Below are positions 26,862 through 35,878 of a stretch of 64,000 bases of DNA, in pieces. The DNA comes from an uncultured Eubacteriales bacterium (GTDB lineage: Bacteria > Bacillota > Clostridia > Oscillospirales > Acutalibacteraceae), in NCBI GenBank assembly GCA_934667845.1, contig CAKUMQ010000002.1:1-64000 (forward strand), written 5' to 3'. The notes beneath the pieces are model-generated. The model did not search any database. It had not been told where the DNA came from and saw only the letters and a program-made list of their open reading frames with translations. Position numbers and translations under genes: made by a program. The stretch's first letter is position 1. Each line of letters opens with the position of its first letter.

Positions 26862-28079
26862 ATGAAGAAGATTGCTGTATGGCTGGTGTCGGTGCTGCTG
26901 CTCTGCCTGACGGCGTGCGCGGGCAGTGGGCAGCCTGACGAAAGCCTTCTGCCCGAATCGACTGCCGCGGGATCGACAGCGGCATCGACGGGCCAAACAG
27001 AGGCGGCGTCCTCCGCCGCCGAAACAACGCCGACAACGGTCAGGACTGCCGCCTCTGCTGCTTCGCAGCGGTCGACGTCCGCAAAGCCGGCATCGACGAC
27101 GGCAAAGACCACGCTTGCCGATCAGCCGTATATTCCCCCCACCGCCGGACCGACGCTGGCGCCGAATCAGCGCCAGCTGATTCCGGATAACGACTTCTAT
27201 TACGGCATGACCGTGCGCTCCCAGAAGGATCACCAAAACGGCGACACCTTTTCCGACCTGGGGCAGTTTCGCTATCTGACCAAAAACGGCTCCCCCTCCT
27301 GGATCGCCGCCCAATGGGACAGCGGTCCGTGCCTTTGGAAAGACCGCGTGTCCTCGGCGGCAAATACGCTGACCGACGGAAAAAGCAAATGGATCACCTA
27401 TTTGCAGGACGGCGGACTGTCGCTGCGCTTAAACAGCGCGCCGTATTATGCCGGAAAGCCCGACCGTGCGGCGGCAGCGGGGGATTATTGGCCGCACCTG
27501 CTGCTCGAGGCGCCGGATTTCGGCTATTCCTCGCTGGGAAAAAGAGAACGCGCGTATTACCGCTGTGATATGGAAAAGCTGACGCTGTCGATGGATATTC
27601 GGCTGGCGGCATATGCGTATACGGAAAATCCCCGCGACTATGCGCACCTGTCGCAGTATCTTTTGTACCTCTATGTGAGCGGGGTGGACTCGCCGGATCG
27701 CATCTGGTTCGGCGTGACCCTGTTTTCCTCTGCGCAGGAAAAGACCGGACTGTATGTCGCCAAGGACAGCGGCAAGGCCGATGCCTCCGGCAACCTGATC
27801 TATCTGCTCGGGACGGAGGATACCTATGCCAGGGCGGACGGCAGTCTGTGGAAAAACGGAAGCCCCGCGCCGGGCGATCGCTGGGTTCATGTGGAGCTGG
27901 ATCTGACCGCGCCGCTGCACGACATGTTTGCAAAAGCCCGCTTGCGCGGCTGCCTGTCCGATAAAGTGACCTCGCCTGCCGATCTGGCGATCAGCGGCAT
28001 GAATGTGGGATTCGAAACGGTCGGGACATATGACGTGACCGTGGATATTCGCGATATGAACCTGATCTCGACGCGCTGA
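26862..28079 (+). CDS. Lipoprotein of unknown function, probable glycan binder
   Basis: A 405-residue lipoprotein: lipobox LTAC (Cys about 17), a Thr/Ser/Ala-rich linker to about 95, then one globular region rich in beta strands and aromatic residues (for example YYGMTVRSQKD, WITYLQDGGLSLRLN, WVHVELDLTAPLHD). I do not recognise the family. The strand pattern and Tyr/Trp content look like a beta-sandwich of a carbohydrate-binding type. GAGGAAG precedes the ATG at 26862; earlier in-frame codons lack a site. It is the last gene of the GH78-GH38 transcript, so a role in surface capture of the same glycan is plausible. Confidence 0.65.
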   Translation: MKKIAVWLVSVLLLCLTACAGSGQPDESLLPESTAAGSTAASTGQTEAASSAAETTPTTVRTAASAASQRSTSAKPASTTAKTTLADQPYIPPTAGPTLAPNQRQLIPDNDFYYGMTVRSQKDHQNGDTFSDLGQFRYLTKNGSPSWIAAQWDSGPCLWKDRVSSAANTLTDGKSKWITYLQDGGLSLRLNSAPYYAGKPDRAAAAGDYWPHLLLEAPDFGYSSLGKRERAYYRCDMEKLTLSMDIRLAAYAYTENPRDYAHLSQYLLYLYVSGVDSPDRIWFGVTLFSSAQEKTGLYVAKDSGKADASGNLIYLLGTEDTYARADGSLWKNGSPAPGDRWVHVELDLTAPLHDMFAKARLRGCLSDKVTSPADLAISGMNVGFETVGTYDVTVDIRDMNLISTR

Positions 28080-28093
28080 GCCTGCCCTGTACA

Positions 28094-28139
28094 GCACACG
28101 CCCTCCGCCGCTTTTTGAGCGGCGGAGGGCGTGTGCTTT
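28094..28139 (+). terminator. Terminator after the glycan operon
   Basis: A perfect 19-bp stem (28094-28112 with 28118-28136) and five-base loop, followed by TTT. It lies between convergent genes and may serve both strands. Confidence 0.8.
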
Positions 28140-28153
28140 GCTCTGTGTCATGC

Positions 28154-28813
28154 TTATATCTGCTTTAGTCCCGCATACCGGTCAAGCACGGGGCTTTTAT
28201 CGCCGACATACCAGTAATCGCAGCAGTTGCCGCCGAGCGCTTCGGTCTGGGTGCGGATGAGCCGCGCGTGCATGACCTCGGCGAGAAAGTGGTCGGTCCG
28301 GCAGAGATACGGCAGAAGCGCTTCATAGCCGTGCGCTTTGGTGTGCCTGGCGATGGGGCAGCCGATGAGGTGGAAGCAGAAGCCCTCCGTGCGGCGATCG
28401 GGGTTGATCTCCACACGCCAGCTGTCCGTCCATTCGCCCCTTGCCAGATGCTCCTTTTGCTGCCGGTCATACTTCACATAGACCCTTTCAAACAGCCGGT
28501 AGGGCCATTTCTGACGGTTGGCGTTTACGAGCTTTCCGAGAAATTTCATTTTATCGGTCATCTGTCGCTTGATCTTGAGCAGCGCTTCGCCGTCGAGCCG
28601 GTGATCGCTCGCCTCATAAAAGGACAGGATCGTGAACCAGTCGAGCATATTCTTTGCCATCAGGTTTTCGCCGAGATCGGGCATATCCTTCATAAATTCG
28701 AGATAATAGCCTTCGGCTTTCGCGAAGATCTGTTCAGCCTCACCCGGACAGACCTCCCGGCAGTAATGCTCATACGGCTTGGCATAGGACGATCTGGCAT
28801 AGGCTCTTTTCAC
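28154..28813 (-). CDS. ATC-hydrolase-like protein (L-2-amino-thiazoline-4-carboxylate hydrolase family)
   Basis: A 219-residue protein of the family named after the enzyme that opens the thiazoline ring of ATC on the way to L-cysteine. The family's C-terminal pattern is present: CFHLIGCPIARHTKAHGYEALLPYLC and, near the end, NCCDYWYVGD. A helical N-terminal half precedes it. GTG start at 28813; longer in-frame extension would run into the upstream gene. Last of the twelve-gene minus-strand cluster, 20 bases after the previous stop. Many family members have not been tested, so the substrate is open. A second family member is at 32701. Confidence 0.75.
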   Translation of the reverse strand: MKRAYARSSYAKPYEHYCREVCPGEAEQIFAKAEGYYLEFMKDMPDLGENLMAKNMLDWFTILSFYEASDHRLDGEALLKIKRQMTDKMKFLGKLVNANRQKWPYRLFERVYVKYDRQQKEHLARGEWTDSWRVEINPDRRTEGFCFHLIGCPIARHTKAHGYEALLPYLCRTDHFLAEVMHARLIRTQTEALGGNCCDYWYVGDKSPVLDRYAGLKQI

Positions 28814-28833
28814 GGCAGCACCCCCGCTTTCTT

Positions 28834-29313
28834 TCAGAAGATCAGCACCACGATACCGGCAGCGATCGCCGCTCCCGCGACCCAGATCAGCGCCAGTATG
28901 CTCCGCTTTTTCAGCACCTGACCCCATGTCTGCACAAACGGCATATCCTCAAGCCCCGGCAGCACCCAAAATCGGCTGTGTCCGACCCACAGCTTGTCGA
29001 TCACAACGCCGTCATACACATTCATGACCTCGAGAAACAGCAGCGCCTGCCAATAAGCCTCACCAAAGCCGGAGACTCTGTTCCACACGCCGATGATCAG
29101 CACAAGAGCGGCAAGCATCACGATATAAAATGAGAGCATAAAGCGCTTCCGCTTCCGGTTCATCGTATCGCGGCTGATCAGCCCCAGCGCGATGGCGCGG
29201 TCCTGCACCGCCTTCGGATAAAAGTACAGCCCGTTGACCGCGCCGCCGATCACGGCGATCTTTGCCATTGCGGTGAACAGCAGGCAGTAGAGCAGCAATT
29301 GCGGTACGATCAT
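28834..29313 (-). CDS. Small integral membrane protein, unknown function
   Basis: A 159-residue protein with four hydrophobic segments (about 5-28, 62-82, 88-108 region and 135-157). It starts MIVPQLLLYCLLF with GAGGAGGG six bases upstream, and its ATG overlaps the stop of the DUF2812 gene by four bases, so the two are probably coupled. I do not recognise the family. It could be the membrane partner of the DUF2812 protein. Confidence 0.65.
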   Translation of the reverse strand: MIVPQLLLYCLLFTAMAKIAVIGGAVNGLYFYPKAVQDRAIALGLISRDTMNRKRKRFMLSFYIVMLAALVLIIGVWNRVSGFGEAYWQALLFLEVMNVYDGVVIDKLWVGHSRFWVLPGLEDMPFVQTWGQVLKKRSILALIWVAGAAIAAGIVVLIF

Positions 29314-29813
29314 TGTTTTTCCCTCCTCAGTCCGTGCGTCAGTCGTGTATACGAGATGCCGAGCAGGGTGCACATTGCCGCATAGACGGCAAACAGCGCA
29401 CACAAAACACCAAACCACGCGCTGACGCTGACGGACAGCCATAAAAGCCCGCCGGCGGCAAGCCAGCAGAGCGCGCCGCCCCACAGCATCGGGCGGCGGA
29501 TGCGGCGGCTGACCGCCAGCTCCTCCTTTGGCGTATAGAGCCGGAAATCCTGCTCACTGCGGAAAATCGCCCAGAAGGAATAGCGGGAGACAAATTCGAT
29601 GCCCTTTTCGGCAAGTCCCCGTTTCAGCGCGTCCGCCTCGGCATCGCTTTTGCCGCGCAGATAGCACACGCGGAAGGTATACTGATCCGGTCTGCAGGGC
29701 GAAAATGTCCAGACACCCTCCACAAGGTTTTGGGCAGCCCGGCCCTCATGGCACATTTTTGCCATATAGGCTTCGTCCGCCCGGTGATTGAGGGAATAAT
29801 GGAATGTTTTCAT
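29310..29813 (-). CDS. DUF2812-like protein
   Basis: A 167-residue protein: an N-terminal soluble domain of about 100 residues resembling DUF2812 (pattern of M-A-x-M, W-x-F and a Tyr/Arg-rich strand YTFRVCYLRG), then two membrane spans (about 115-135 and 137-157) and a basic tail. DUF2812 proteins often sit beside PadR-type regulators in Clostridia; none is next to this one. ATG at 29813 preceded by a GGGGGAGC-type site. Function unknown. Confidence 0.65.
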   Translation of the reverse strand: MKTFHYSLNHRADEAYMAKMCHEGRAAQNLVEGVWTFSPCRPDQYTFRVCYLRGKSDAEADALKRGLAEKGIEFVSRYSFWAIFRSEQDFRLYTPKEELAVSRRIRRPMLWGGALCWLAAGGLLWLSVSVSAWFGVLCALFAVYAAMCTLLGISYTRLTHGLRREKQ

Positions 29814-29826
29814 AGCTCCCCCTTGT

Positions 29827-30687
29827 TTACTGCTCCAGAAATGCGCGGATGGTGCGGATATAGTCGTCCGCGCGGAGCACGGTGGACAGATGCCCACCGG
29901 AAACATAGGCGATCTGCGGGTCGTGCATCAGCCGGATGAGATCCGCCTGCATTTCACCCGAGAAAAAGTCCTGATCCGGCAGGATGAGCAGAATTTTTCC
30001 CGCAAGCGCCGCAAAATCCGCCCCGGTCACGGGCGCTTGATTCATGAGGTCGGCGAGCAGTCCCGAGATATGCACATCCTTTTCCTGTGCGAAATCTTTG
30101 AAGATCGTGACAAACATATTCTCGGCATAGGCGATCTCCTCCGCGCTTTCGTTGCGGATGTGGCTCATGCCCGCCCTGATCAGCCGCGGCTTCAGCTTTT
30201 CATAGTTGCAGTGCTTCATATACCACAGCATCAGCGGCGCGAAAAAGTATTTCCTTTTCAGGCTTTTGAGCGTATCGGCATCCATGCCGCCGGTGGAGAT
30301 CAGGATCAGTCCGCCGGTCTCGCCCGGATATCTCTGCACATAGATCTGCGCGACCATGCCGCCGTCGCTCGCGCCGATAAAGACGGGCTTTTCGATCCCG
30401 AGCGTCTCAAAAAAGGCGTGCATGCCCGCAACCAGCGCCTGATTGGTGCGCAGCTCCTGCGGATAATCAAACAGAAGCACGCGGCAGTCGTCGGACAGTC
30501 CGTCTGCATAGTCCATCCACATTTCAAGCGTGTTCATGCCGCCGTTTAGGCACACGAGTGTTTTACTCCGTGTATTTTCGCGTTCGGGGTTTCCTGACAG
30601 TATATAGCGAAAACGCGCGCCGCCGACGGTGATCTCCTCGCACGGATGCGCCGCAGAAAATAAGGGCAGCTTTTCTGAATACAACAT
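29827..30687 (-). CDS. Alpha/beta hydrolase
   Basis: A 286-residue alpha/beta-fold hydrolase without signal peptide. The nucleophile elbow reads GASDGG (Ser near 117), an acid lies in the ILPDQDFF strand near 235, and the His is probably in SGGHLST near 265. The NGG at about 49 supplies the oxyanion side. It resembles small esterase/lactonase-type hydrolases; the substrate cannot be read from sequence. 95 bases separate it from the upstream gene, the largest gap in the cluster. AAAGGAGGAAACGTCC precedes the ATG. Confidence 0.8.
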   Translation of the reverse strand: MLYSEKLPLFSAAHPCEEITVGGARFRYILSGNPERENTRSKTLVCLNGGMNTLEMWMDYADGLSDDCRVLLFDYPQELRTNQALVAGMHAFFETLGIEKPVFIGASDGGMVAQIYVQRYPGETGGLILISTGGMDADTLKSLKRKYFFAPLMLWYMKHCNYEKLKPRLIRAGMSHIRNESAEEIAYAENMFVTIFKDFAQEKDVHISGLLADLMNQAPVTGADFAALAGKILLILPDQDFFSGEMQADLIRLMHDPQIAYVSGGHLSTVLRADDYIRTIRAFLEQ

Positions 30688-30782
30688 GGACGTTTCCTCC
30701 TTTTATGCCCGCGGATAGCGAGGCCGGTTTTTATGTCCCTGCCTGCCGTGCCGGGTATCTGTTTTTATAGCGCCCCCGGCGG

Positions 30783-31478
30783 TCAGCCCTTCTGCGCCTT
30801 GCCCGTCAGGATCAAAAGCCCGCCGAACATCCAGAGATTGCCGAATGCGATCCATGCGCAGGAGAGCGCGTTGACAAACGGCAGATTGCCGCACACATTC
30901 GGCAGCATGGCGATCAGCATGCCGACCGGCAGCGAAAACACCCAGCCCCATTTCGGGCAGGGCGTCTGCCCCTTGGCAAAGGCGCAGATCTGCGCCGCGG
31001 AGAGGACCAGGAAAAATATCCAGAACAGCGCAAACGCCGGCAGCAGGAAACAGGCGGCATACCGCAGGAGCCATTCGTCTGCAAGACCGTGTTTGGCCAG
31101 AAATACGAGCGCGCAGGTCGGTACATGAAAGCCGCAGGCGCCGAACATCAGATAGCCGAATATGCCCGCGCGATAACGGTGGGCGTGCTTTGGGGAATAC
31201 GGCACGATCAGACGGTAGACCCCGAAAAAGGCGAGTCCCTCCAGCACCATGCCGAACAGCCCGAGCAGCGCCGCTGCCAAAATGCCGCCGTCTGAAGTGC
31301 CGGTGTAGGCCGAGACCATCCGCAAAACGCCCGTCAGCGTGTTATCCTCCACGCCCCAGCCGAGGATCATGTCGCCGATCAGGTGTAGCACAGATGCGAA
31401 AAGCCCGATGGCGAGCAGCTTTTTGACGCGCGGCATATCAAGCTGCCGCGCAATGCCGATGTCGTTGAATTCTGTCAT
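30783..31478 (-). CDS. DUF6796-like membrane protein (copy 1)
   Basis: A 231-residue protein with six to seven hydrophobic segments, starting in the membrane at about residue 20 (ASVLHLIGDMILGWG). The layout, with a Gly-Asp in the first span and an F-G-V-Y motif, resembles what is annotated as DUF6796; a more divergent relative is at 35879. No function is known. It follows the GNAT gene by six bases. Confidence 0.65.
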   Translation of the reverse strand: MTEFNDIGIARQLDMPRVKKLLAIGLFASVLHLIGDMILGWGVEDNTLTGVLRMVSAYTGTSDGGILAAALLGLFGMVLEGLAFFGVYRLIVPYSPKHAHRYRAGIFGYLMFGACGFHVPTCALVFLAKHGLADEWLLRYAACFLLPAFALFWIFFLVLSAAQICAFAKGQTPCPKWGWVFSLPVGMLIAMLPNVCGNLPFVNALSCAWIAFGNLWMFGGLLILTGKAQKG

Positions 31479-31484
31479 GTCCTC

Positions 31485-32093
31485 TCATCCTTTCTGACCG
31501 GCGGGATACCGGATCAGATCATATAACACGCCGTGTTCACCGAAGCGGCGCGTGCCGGCAAGCGTCATGCCGAGGTGGACGTATTTATCGCATTTGGATC
31601 TGGCATCGGTGTCGAGAATCACCGGCAGACCGAGCCGGTCGCCCTCCGCAAACGCCATCGCCAAAATCTGCCGCATATAGCCCTGCCCCTGATACGACTC
31701 CCGCACGCAGACCATGCCGACATAGAGATACGGCTGCTTTTTGCGGTCGAGCTGCTTGCGCAGCCCTGTGCCGCCCTTTGCCATAACGTGCATAAAGCGG
31801 AGCAGCGCCCCCGGCGTCATGGCGCCGAGAAACGCCCGGGCAAGCGACAGTCCCGCTTTCGGGGAGACCCTTTCGCCGGGCCGTATATAGGCGATATACC
31901 CCTCGCCGTTTTCGCCGGTGGTATACAGCATACCGCTTTGCAGCGCCATGCGCACATAGCCGCAGATGAACGCCGCCGCGGCGTCGCGGCTGGGAAAGGC
32001 GTCGATCAGCCCGTGCTCGGTGCCGTAGTCGTAGTAGCCAAACGCGTGGCCGATGTCCCGGATCGTCTCTTCGCTGAGTGTGGTGACCTTCAA
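31485..32093 (-). CDS. GNAT-family N-acetyltransferase
   Basis: A 202-residue acetyltransferase. The acetyl-CoA motif is VGMVCVRESYQGQGYMRQIL (family pattern R/Q-x-x-G-x-G/A), followed by the substrate-side strand LPVILDTDARSK. I chose the TTG at 32093 because GGGGGAAA lies upstream and it overlaps the preceding stop as TTGA, a coupled start; the in-frame codon at 32147 would overlap the methyltransferase gene by 58 bases. The acceptor is unknown; small-molecule acetylation is the usual role. Confidence 0.8.
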   Translation of the reverse strand: MKVTTLSEETIRDIGHAFGYYDYGTEHGLIDAFPSRDAAAAFICGYVRMALQSGMLYTTGENGEGYIAYIRPGERVSPKAGLSLARAFLGAMTPGALLRFMHVMAKGGTGLRKQLDRKKQPYLYVGMVCVRESYQGQGYMRQILAMAFAEGDRLGLPVILDTDARSKCDKYVHLGMTLAGTRRFGEHGVLYDLIRYPAGQKG

Positions 32094-32701
32094 GGCGTTT
32101 CCCCCTTTCTCAGCACCGCCACTGCGCAGGGGATCCTGCCCGCGCACAGGGTGTAGGCGGCGTCGGCATACCCGGCGTCGGCGAAAAAACGCTTGTAGCT
32201 GTCAAGCGTGAATTCCCGCTTGAAATCCGCGCCCACCCTGCCGATGGCGTCCGAGACGCCGTTGGTTTTGCCCTTGTCGGTGCGGTTCATATAGGTCGGA
32301 ATGATGATCCGCCCGCCCGGGCGGCACACGCGGTCAAGCTCGCGCAGCGCCTGATACGGGTCGTCTAACAGGTGGATGACGTTGGCGGCAACGACGGCGT
32401 CAAACTGCCCGTCCGGATAGGCAAGGCGCGTGATATCCGCCTGCGCAAAGGTCACGCTTGGGTATCTGCCGTACTTCTTTTTTGCCCGCGCGAGCATTTT
32501 GGCGGACAGGTCGGTGGCGATCAGCCGCCTGCAGCGGGGGGCGATCACGCCGGTGAGCAGTCCGGTGCCGCAGGCGCATTCCAGCACTTCGTCGGCGGGG
32601 GCGATCAGCGGCTCCACCGCCGCACACAGCGCCCGGTTCGCCTTGCGGTTGATCCCGTCGGCGAAGATGTCGTATACAAATGCCACAGCATCCCAGAACA
32701 T
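32090..32701 (-). CDS. Class I SAM-dependent methyltransferase
   Basis: A 203-residue Rossmann-type methyltransferase. Motif I is VLECACGTGLLTGVI (about 39-53), with the acidic ribose-binding Asp in LIATDLS, motif II ADITRLAYPDGQFDAVVAAN and the post-motif RVCRPGGRIIIPTY. It is close to the Methyltransf_11/UbiE group that methylates small molecules. Its ATG overlaps the stop of the ATC-hydrolase-like gene (TGATG). Confidence 0.87.
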   Translation of the reverse strand: MFWDAVAFVYDIFADGINRKANRALCAAVEPLIAPADEVLECACGTGLLTGVIAPRCRRLIATDLSAKMLARAKKKYGRYPSVTFAQADITRLAYPDGQFDAVVAANVIHLLDDPYQALRELDRVCRPGGRIIIPTYMNRTDKGKTNGVSDAIGRVGADFKREFTLDSYKRFFADAGYADAAYTLCAGRIPCAVAVLRKGETP

Positions 32702-33321
32702 CAGACACCGTCCCTTTCTTCTGCCCCGGCGAGCTTTAAACAGAAATCGCAGCAGTCGTCCCCTCGCCCCAGCGTTTTTGTCCGGCGCCAGCAGAGGTTT
32801 TTATGCAGGCCGCCATAGGTGATGTCGTCACTGTCGCAAAAGCAATGGCAAAGCTCGGGGCAGCTGTACTGCACACAGGCGTCGTGATAGGGGCATTTCG
32901 TCATGTCGATACGCCAGACGCCGCCGCTTGTCTGCCACTCTTTTGCCGCAAAGCCCGCCGCCTCGCCGAAAAGGCGCGGCGTCTGCACGGCGAATATCTT
33001 CGGCACGCGGCGATAAAATCCCGGGATCCGCATCAGCCGGAGAAAGAGCTTTTTTAGCCGGAAGGCGCGCTGCTCTATGTAGCCGTGGACGGTCTGCAAA
33101 GCCGCCTCCTTCGGCATGACGGTCTGCAGCGTTTCATAGACCGCGATCCCCGGCAGGATCTGCGCCTCCAGATGAAACTGCTTTTCCTTGCCCGCCCCGG
33201 CGTTTTCCCGGCGCAGGGTGTCAAGCCGCCGGTCAAGCGCGGCGGTCAGCTCCTGCTTTTGCGCGGGGAACTGCGCGGATACGGTCTGTGCAAAGGCGGT
33301 CAGCAGATAATTCTTTTTCAT
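32701..33321 (-). CDS. ATC-hydrolase-like protein, second copy
   Basis: A 206-residue member of the L-2-amino-thiazoline-4-carboxylate hydrolase family. Its C-terminal third is Cys-rich in the family pattern (KCPYHDACVQYSCPELCHCFCDSDD and GDDCCDFCL). The ATG at 33321 starts MKKNYLLTAF and has a GGGAGCG-type site upstream; the longer open frame back to 33444 does not fit. Only distantly related to the copy at 28154, so the two may have different substrates. Confidence 0.75.
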   Translation of the reverse strand: MKKNYLLTAFAQTVSAQFPAQKQELTAALDRRLDTLRRENAGAGKEKQFHLEAQILPGIAVYETLQTVMPKEAALQTVHGYIEQRAFRLKKLFLRLMRIPGFYRRVPKIFAVQTPRLFGEAAGFAAKEWQTSGGVWRIDMTKCPYHDACVQYSCPELCHCFCDSDDITYGGLHKNLCWRRTKTLGRGDDCCDFCLKLAGAEERDGV

Positions 33322-33373
33322 ACTGTGCCACGCTCCCTTTTCTCTGCAGCGGCAAAGCGCCGCTTTTGTACGG

Positions 33374-34156
33374 TTACTGCGCCGAAGTGCGGCGGTGCGC
33401 CGCCTGTACCTCCCGTGAAAATTTGTCGGGATGCTCGCCCGCAAGCCCGCCGTGTCCCAGCTCCGTAAAGATCTTTACGGTAAAGGGGTATCCGGTCTGC
33501 TTCAGCGCGTCAAGCCCCTTTGCCAGCTTTTTGTCCACGCTGCCCCGGATGCCGTACCAGAGAACCATATCCGTCCGTTTAAACAGGGCGTAGTCGGTCG
33601 TTTTGCCGATCAGAGAGTAGTCCTGATTCTTCCAGCTTGTCCACGTCGCCCTGCCGTAAAGGATGCGGTCGGCTTCCTCGGGCGTCCGCCCCGTGATTTT
33701 GGCGAGGAATCTTTTTCTCCGCGGTCCCGGATGCCCCATGACCGCATAAAACAGCCCGGTGAAGAAAAAGCAGTAGATATCCTTTCCCCACCTGCTCCGG
33801 ATGTGCGGATAGTCCCGCAGACCCATGCCGTCGGCGATCGTGGTGGTGATCGTCAGCCGTTTGTCGGCCAATACCTCCATCAGCACCCGGCAGCCGTAGG
33901 AGATCCCATAGAGAATGTCGATCTTCCCGCCGCAATGCGCGCAGATGTAGTCGCCGAGCCGCCGCGCCTCGTCCATCGGCGACTGAAATTCCGTCTCCGG
34001 CTCGTCGGGGTTAAAGCCGTCATAGGCGACCAGCACCACATGATAGACCTTGGCCATTTCCTTTGCCGTCGGCAGCATGCCGCGATAGCTCGTGCCGCCG
34101 CCGTGGAGCATGACCATCAGCTCGGGATTCTCCGCGCCGAATTCAAAGTATTTCAT
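33374..34156 (-). CDS. Alpha/beta hydrolase (serine hydrolase)
   Basis: A 260-residue alpha/beta hydrolase with MLHGGGTSYRG as oxyanion region (about 16-26), nucleophile elbow GISYGC (Ser near 86) and a C-terminal His in FTELGHGGL near 236. No signal peptide. It lies 16 bases after the preceding hydrolase gene. Substrate unknown. Confidence 0.8.
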   Translation of the reverse strand: MKYFEFGAENPELMVMLHGGGTSYRGMLPTAKEMAKVYHVVLVAYDGFNPDEPETEFQSPMDEARRLGDYICAHCGGKIDILYGISYGCRVLMEVLADKRLTITTTIADGMGLRDYPHIRSRWGKDIYCFFFTGLFYAVMGHPGPRRKRFLAKITGRTPEEADRILYGRATWTSWKNQDYSLIGKTTDYALFKRTDMVLWYGIRGSVDKKLAKGLDALKQTGYPFTVKIFTELGHGGLAGEHPDKFSREVQAAHRRTSAQ

Positions 34157-34172
34157 ACGCCCTCTCCGATCG

Positions 34173-35078
34173 TCAGGTTTTCAGAATGTCGGTTATCTTG
34201 GCGAAGTCCTCGCGCGCCTCTTTAAAGTAGGGCAGCATGCAGTAGCAGTGCACCATTTTCGGCCGGGCAAATGCGGTATGCGGCACGCCCGCCCGCTCGC
34301 AGGCCGCCGTAAAATCGGGCAGCGCGCCGTAGAGCACCTCGTCCGCGGAATAGAAGAAATGGATGTTGCCCACGCCGGAAAGATCGCCGCGCGAGCCGGA
34401 GATCATGTAGTCCGGCACATTTTCCTGCCCGTGGCGCATGAATGTTTCGACCGTCACCATAAAGGCATAGTCAATGGCGACGTCCCGGTTGTTTAACGCC
34501 TGCATACGCGCCTTTTCTTCGTCGTTCCACGGCACCTCGCCGGGGGAGACGGCAATGATATGCCGCGGCTGCGGCAGCGGCTTTGCCTGCGCGTTATTGT
34601 GCGCGGCAATGCCGAGCGCCAGCGCGCCGCCGGAGGAAAAGCCGCAGGTGCTGACATTTCCGCCGCCGTACAGCCGGATCATCCGGCGGTAGCACGCATA
34701 GACCATGTCGTAGGTCTCGGTGATGCAGTGGTCGGTGCAGAGCGGGTAAAACGGGAACCACACGTCGCAGCCGGAATCGCGCGCGAGCTTGCGCATGACC
34801 GGCAGATCCCCCTTGTCGGGACCGATGACCATGCCGCCGCCGAAGAAATAGAGGATCGCGCGCTTTTGCGGCTGCGGCTTTTCCTGCACGATCAGGCACG
34901 GAAAGCCGTTGACGGTGATCGTCTCATAGTGCGCCTTGCGGTCGGTCGGCGTAAACACGCCGCCGCGGCGGTTCTGCTTGTCGATGACCTTTATGATCTC
35001 GTCCTCCGGCAGACGGAAAGCCTTTTTGGTGCCGACGAGCCGATAGGCGCCGCGCAGCAGAGCAGCAAATACGCTCAC
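34173..35078 (-). CDS. HSL/acetyl-esterase-like alpha/beta hydrolase
   Basis: A 301-residue protein of the hormone-sensitive-lipase-like group. The oxyanion HGGG motif is present as FFGGGMV (first His replaced by Phe, about 79-85). The nucleophile elbow is GFSSGG (Ser near 150), and acid and His are likely in YSADE and KMVHCYC. Usual length for small esterases. Its start overlaps the stop of the methyltransferase gene by four bases. Confidence 0.8.
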   Translation of the reverse strand: MSVFAALLRGAYRLVGTKKAFRLPEDEIIKVIDKQNRRGGVFTPTDRKAHYETITVNGFPCLIVQEKPQPQKRAILYFFGGGMVIGPDKGDLPVMRKLARDSGCDVWFPFYPLCTDHCITETYDMVYACYRRMIRLYGGGNVSTCGFSSGGALALGIAAHNNAQAKPLPQPRHIIAVSPGEVPWNDEEKARMQALNNRDVAIDYAFMVTVETFMRHGQENVPDYMISGSRGDLSGVGNIHFFYSADEVLYGALPDFTAACERAGVPHTAFARPKMVHCYCMLPYFKEAREDFAKITDILKT

Positions 35079-35872
35079 AGCTCCTGCCTCCTCTCCAAAA
35101 CGATGATCTTGTTGGAGATATTGCGGACGACCGGGATCCTCCCGAGCAGCCGGTAGACCGGCATGAACGCCGCCATGCCCTCCGTGAGGCTGTGTTCCTC
35201 GACAAAGCGGAAATCCGGCAGCAGCGCGGCAAGCGCTTCGCCGTTTTTGATGCCCCAGCTGAATTTCGCGTGGCTGCCCTCGATGGACTTTTCCTTAAAC
35301 CGTTTGGCGACCGCGGGGTTCATGACCTCGACGAATACGGCGGCTTTGGCAAACCGCTTCGCGATCAGGTCAAATATGCGCTTCACGTCTGCCTCGGACA
35401 GGTACATGGTCAGCCCCTCGATAATGATGAGCGCGGGCGTGTCCCGCTCGGCGATCTCGCCGCCCCAATCGTCCATGGCGGACATGGCGATCGGCGAGAC
35501 CGTGCCGATCTCCGGCAGCAGCTTCTGCCGCACGGCGATCGTCTCGGGCAGGTCGAGGTTGTACCAGTGCGCATACCCGCTCATCCGGTAGCACCGCGTG
35601 TCCAGCCCGCAGGCGATGTTGACGACGACCGCGCCGGGATTTTCGGCAAGCCATGCCTCCGTCAGCCGGTCGAGCACGATCGTGCGGGCGATGACGCCGT
35701 TGTGCATGGCGGCGTCTCTGTCCGCGAGGGAAAAATCGTAGTCAAGCTGCCGGATAAGCTCTTCGGCGGTTTTGTCCTGCACAGCGCCCCGCCCGCCGCT
35801 TTCCTTAGCGCGGGCGTAAACGGTCTGCAGCATGGTTTCCGGTACGCCGGAAAGCCGGATTTTTTCTGCCAT
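35075..35872 (-). CDS. PPM1/LCM-type SAM-dependent methyltransferase
   Basis: A 265-residue methyltransferase of the leucine-carboxyl-methyltransferase/TcmP group, which makes O- or carboxyl-methyl esters in many biosynthetic clusters. Motif I is VVNIACGLDTRCYRM (about 83-97). The family's NLDLPETIAVRQKLLP, IIIEGLTMYL and the late VFVEVMNP strand are all visible. Six bases after the first gene of the cluster. Confidence 0.85.
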   Translation of the reverse strand: MAEKIRLSGVPETMLQTVYARAKESGGRGAVQDKTAEELIRQLDYDFSLADRDAAMHNGVIARTIVLDRLTEAWLAENPGAVVVNIACGLDTRCYRMSGYAHWYNLDLPETIAVRQKLLPEIGTVSPIAMSAMDDWGGEIAERDTPALIIIEGLTMYLSEADVKRIFDLIAKRFAKAAVFVEVMNPAVAKRFKEKSIEGSHAKFSWGIKNGEALAALLPDFRFVEEHSLTEGMAAFMPVYRLLGRIPVVRNISNKIIVLERRQEL

Positions 35873-35878
35873 ATTCCG

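Noticed and set aside
29339..30687. Frames on the plus strand across the alpha/beta hydrolase and DUF2812 genes
   Set aside because: They lie opposite real genes with motifs and lack ribosome-binding sites.
34173..35078. Loss of activity in the HSL-like hydrolase because the first His of HGGG is Phe
   Set aside because: The three Gly residues that build the oxyanion hole and the nucleophile elbow remain; the first His varies in relatives, so a dead enzyme is not supported.
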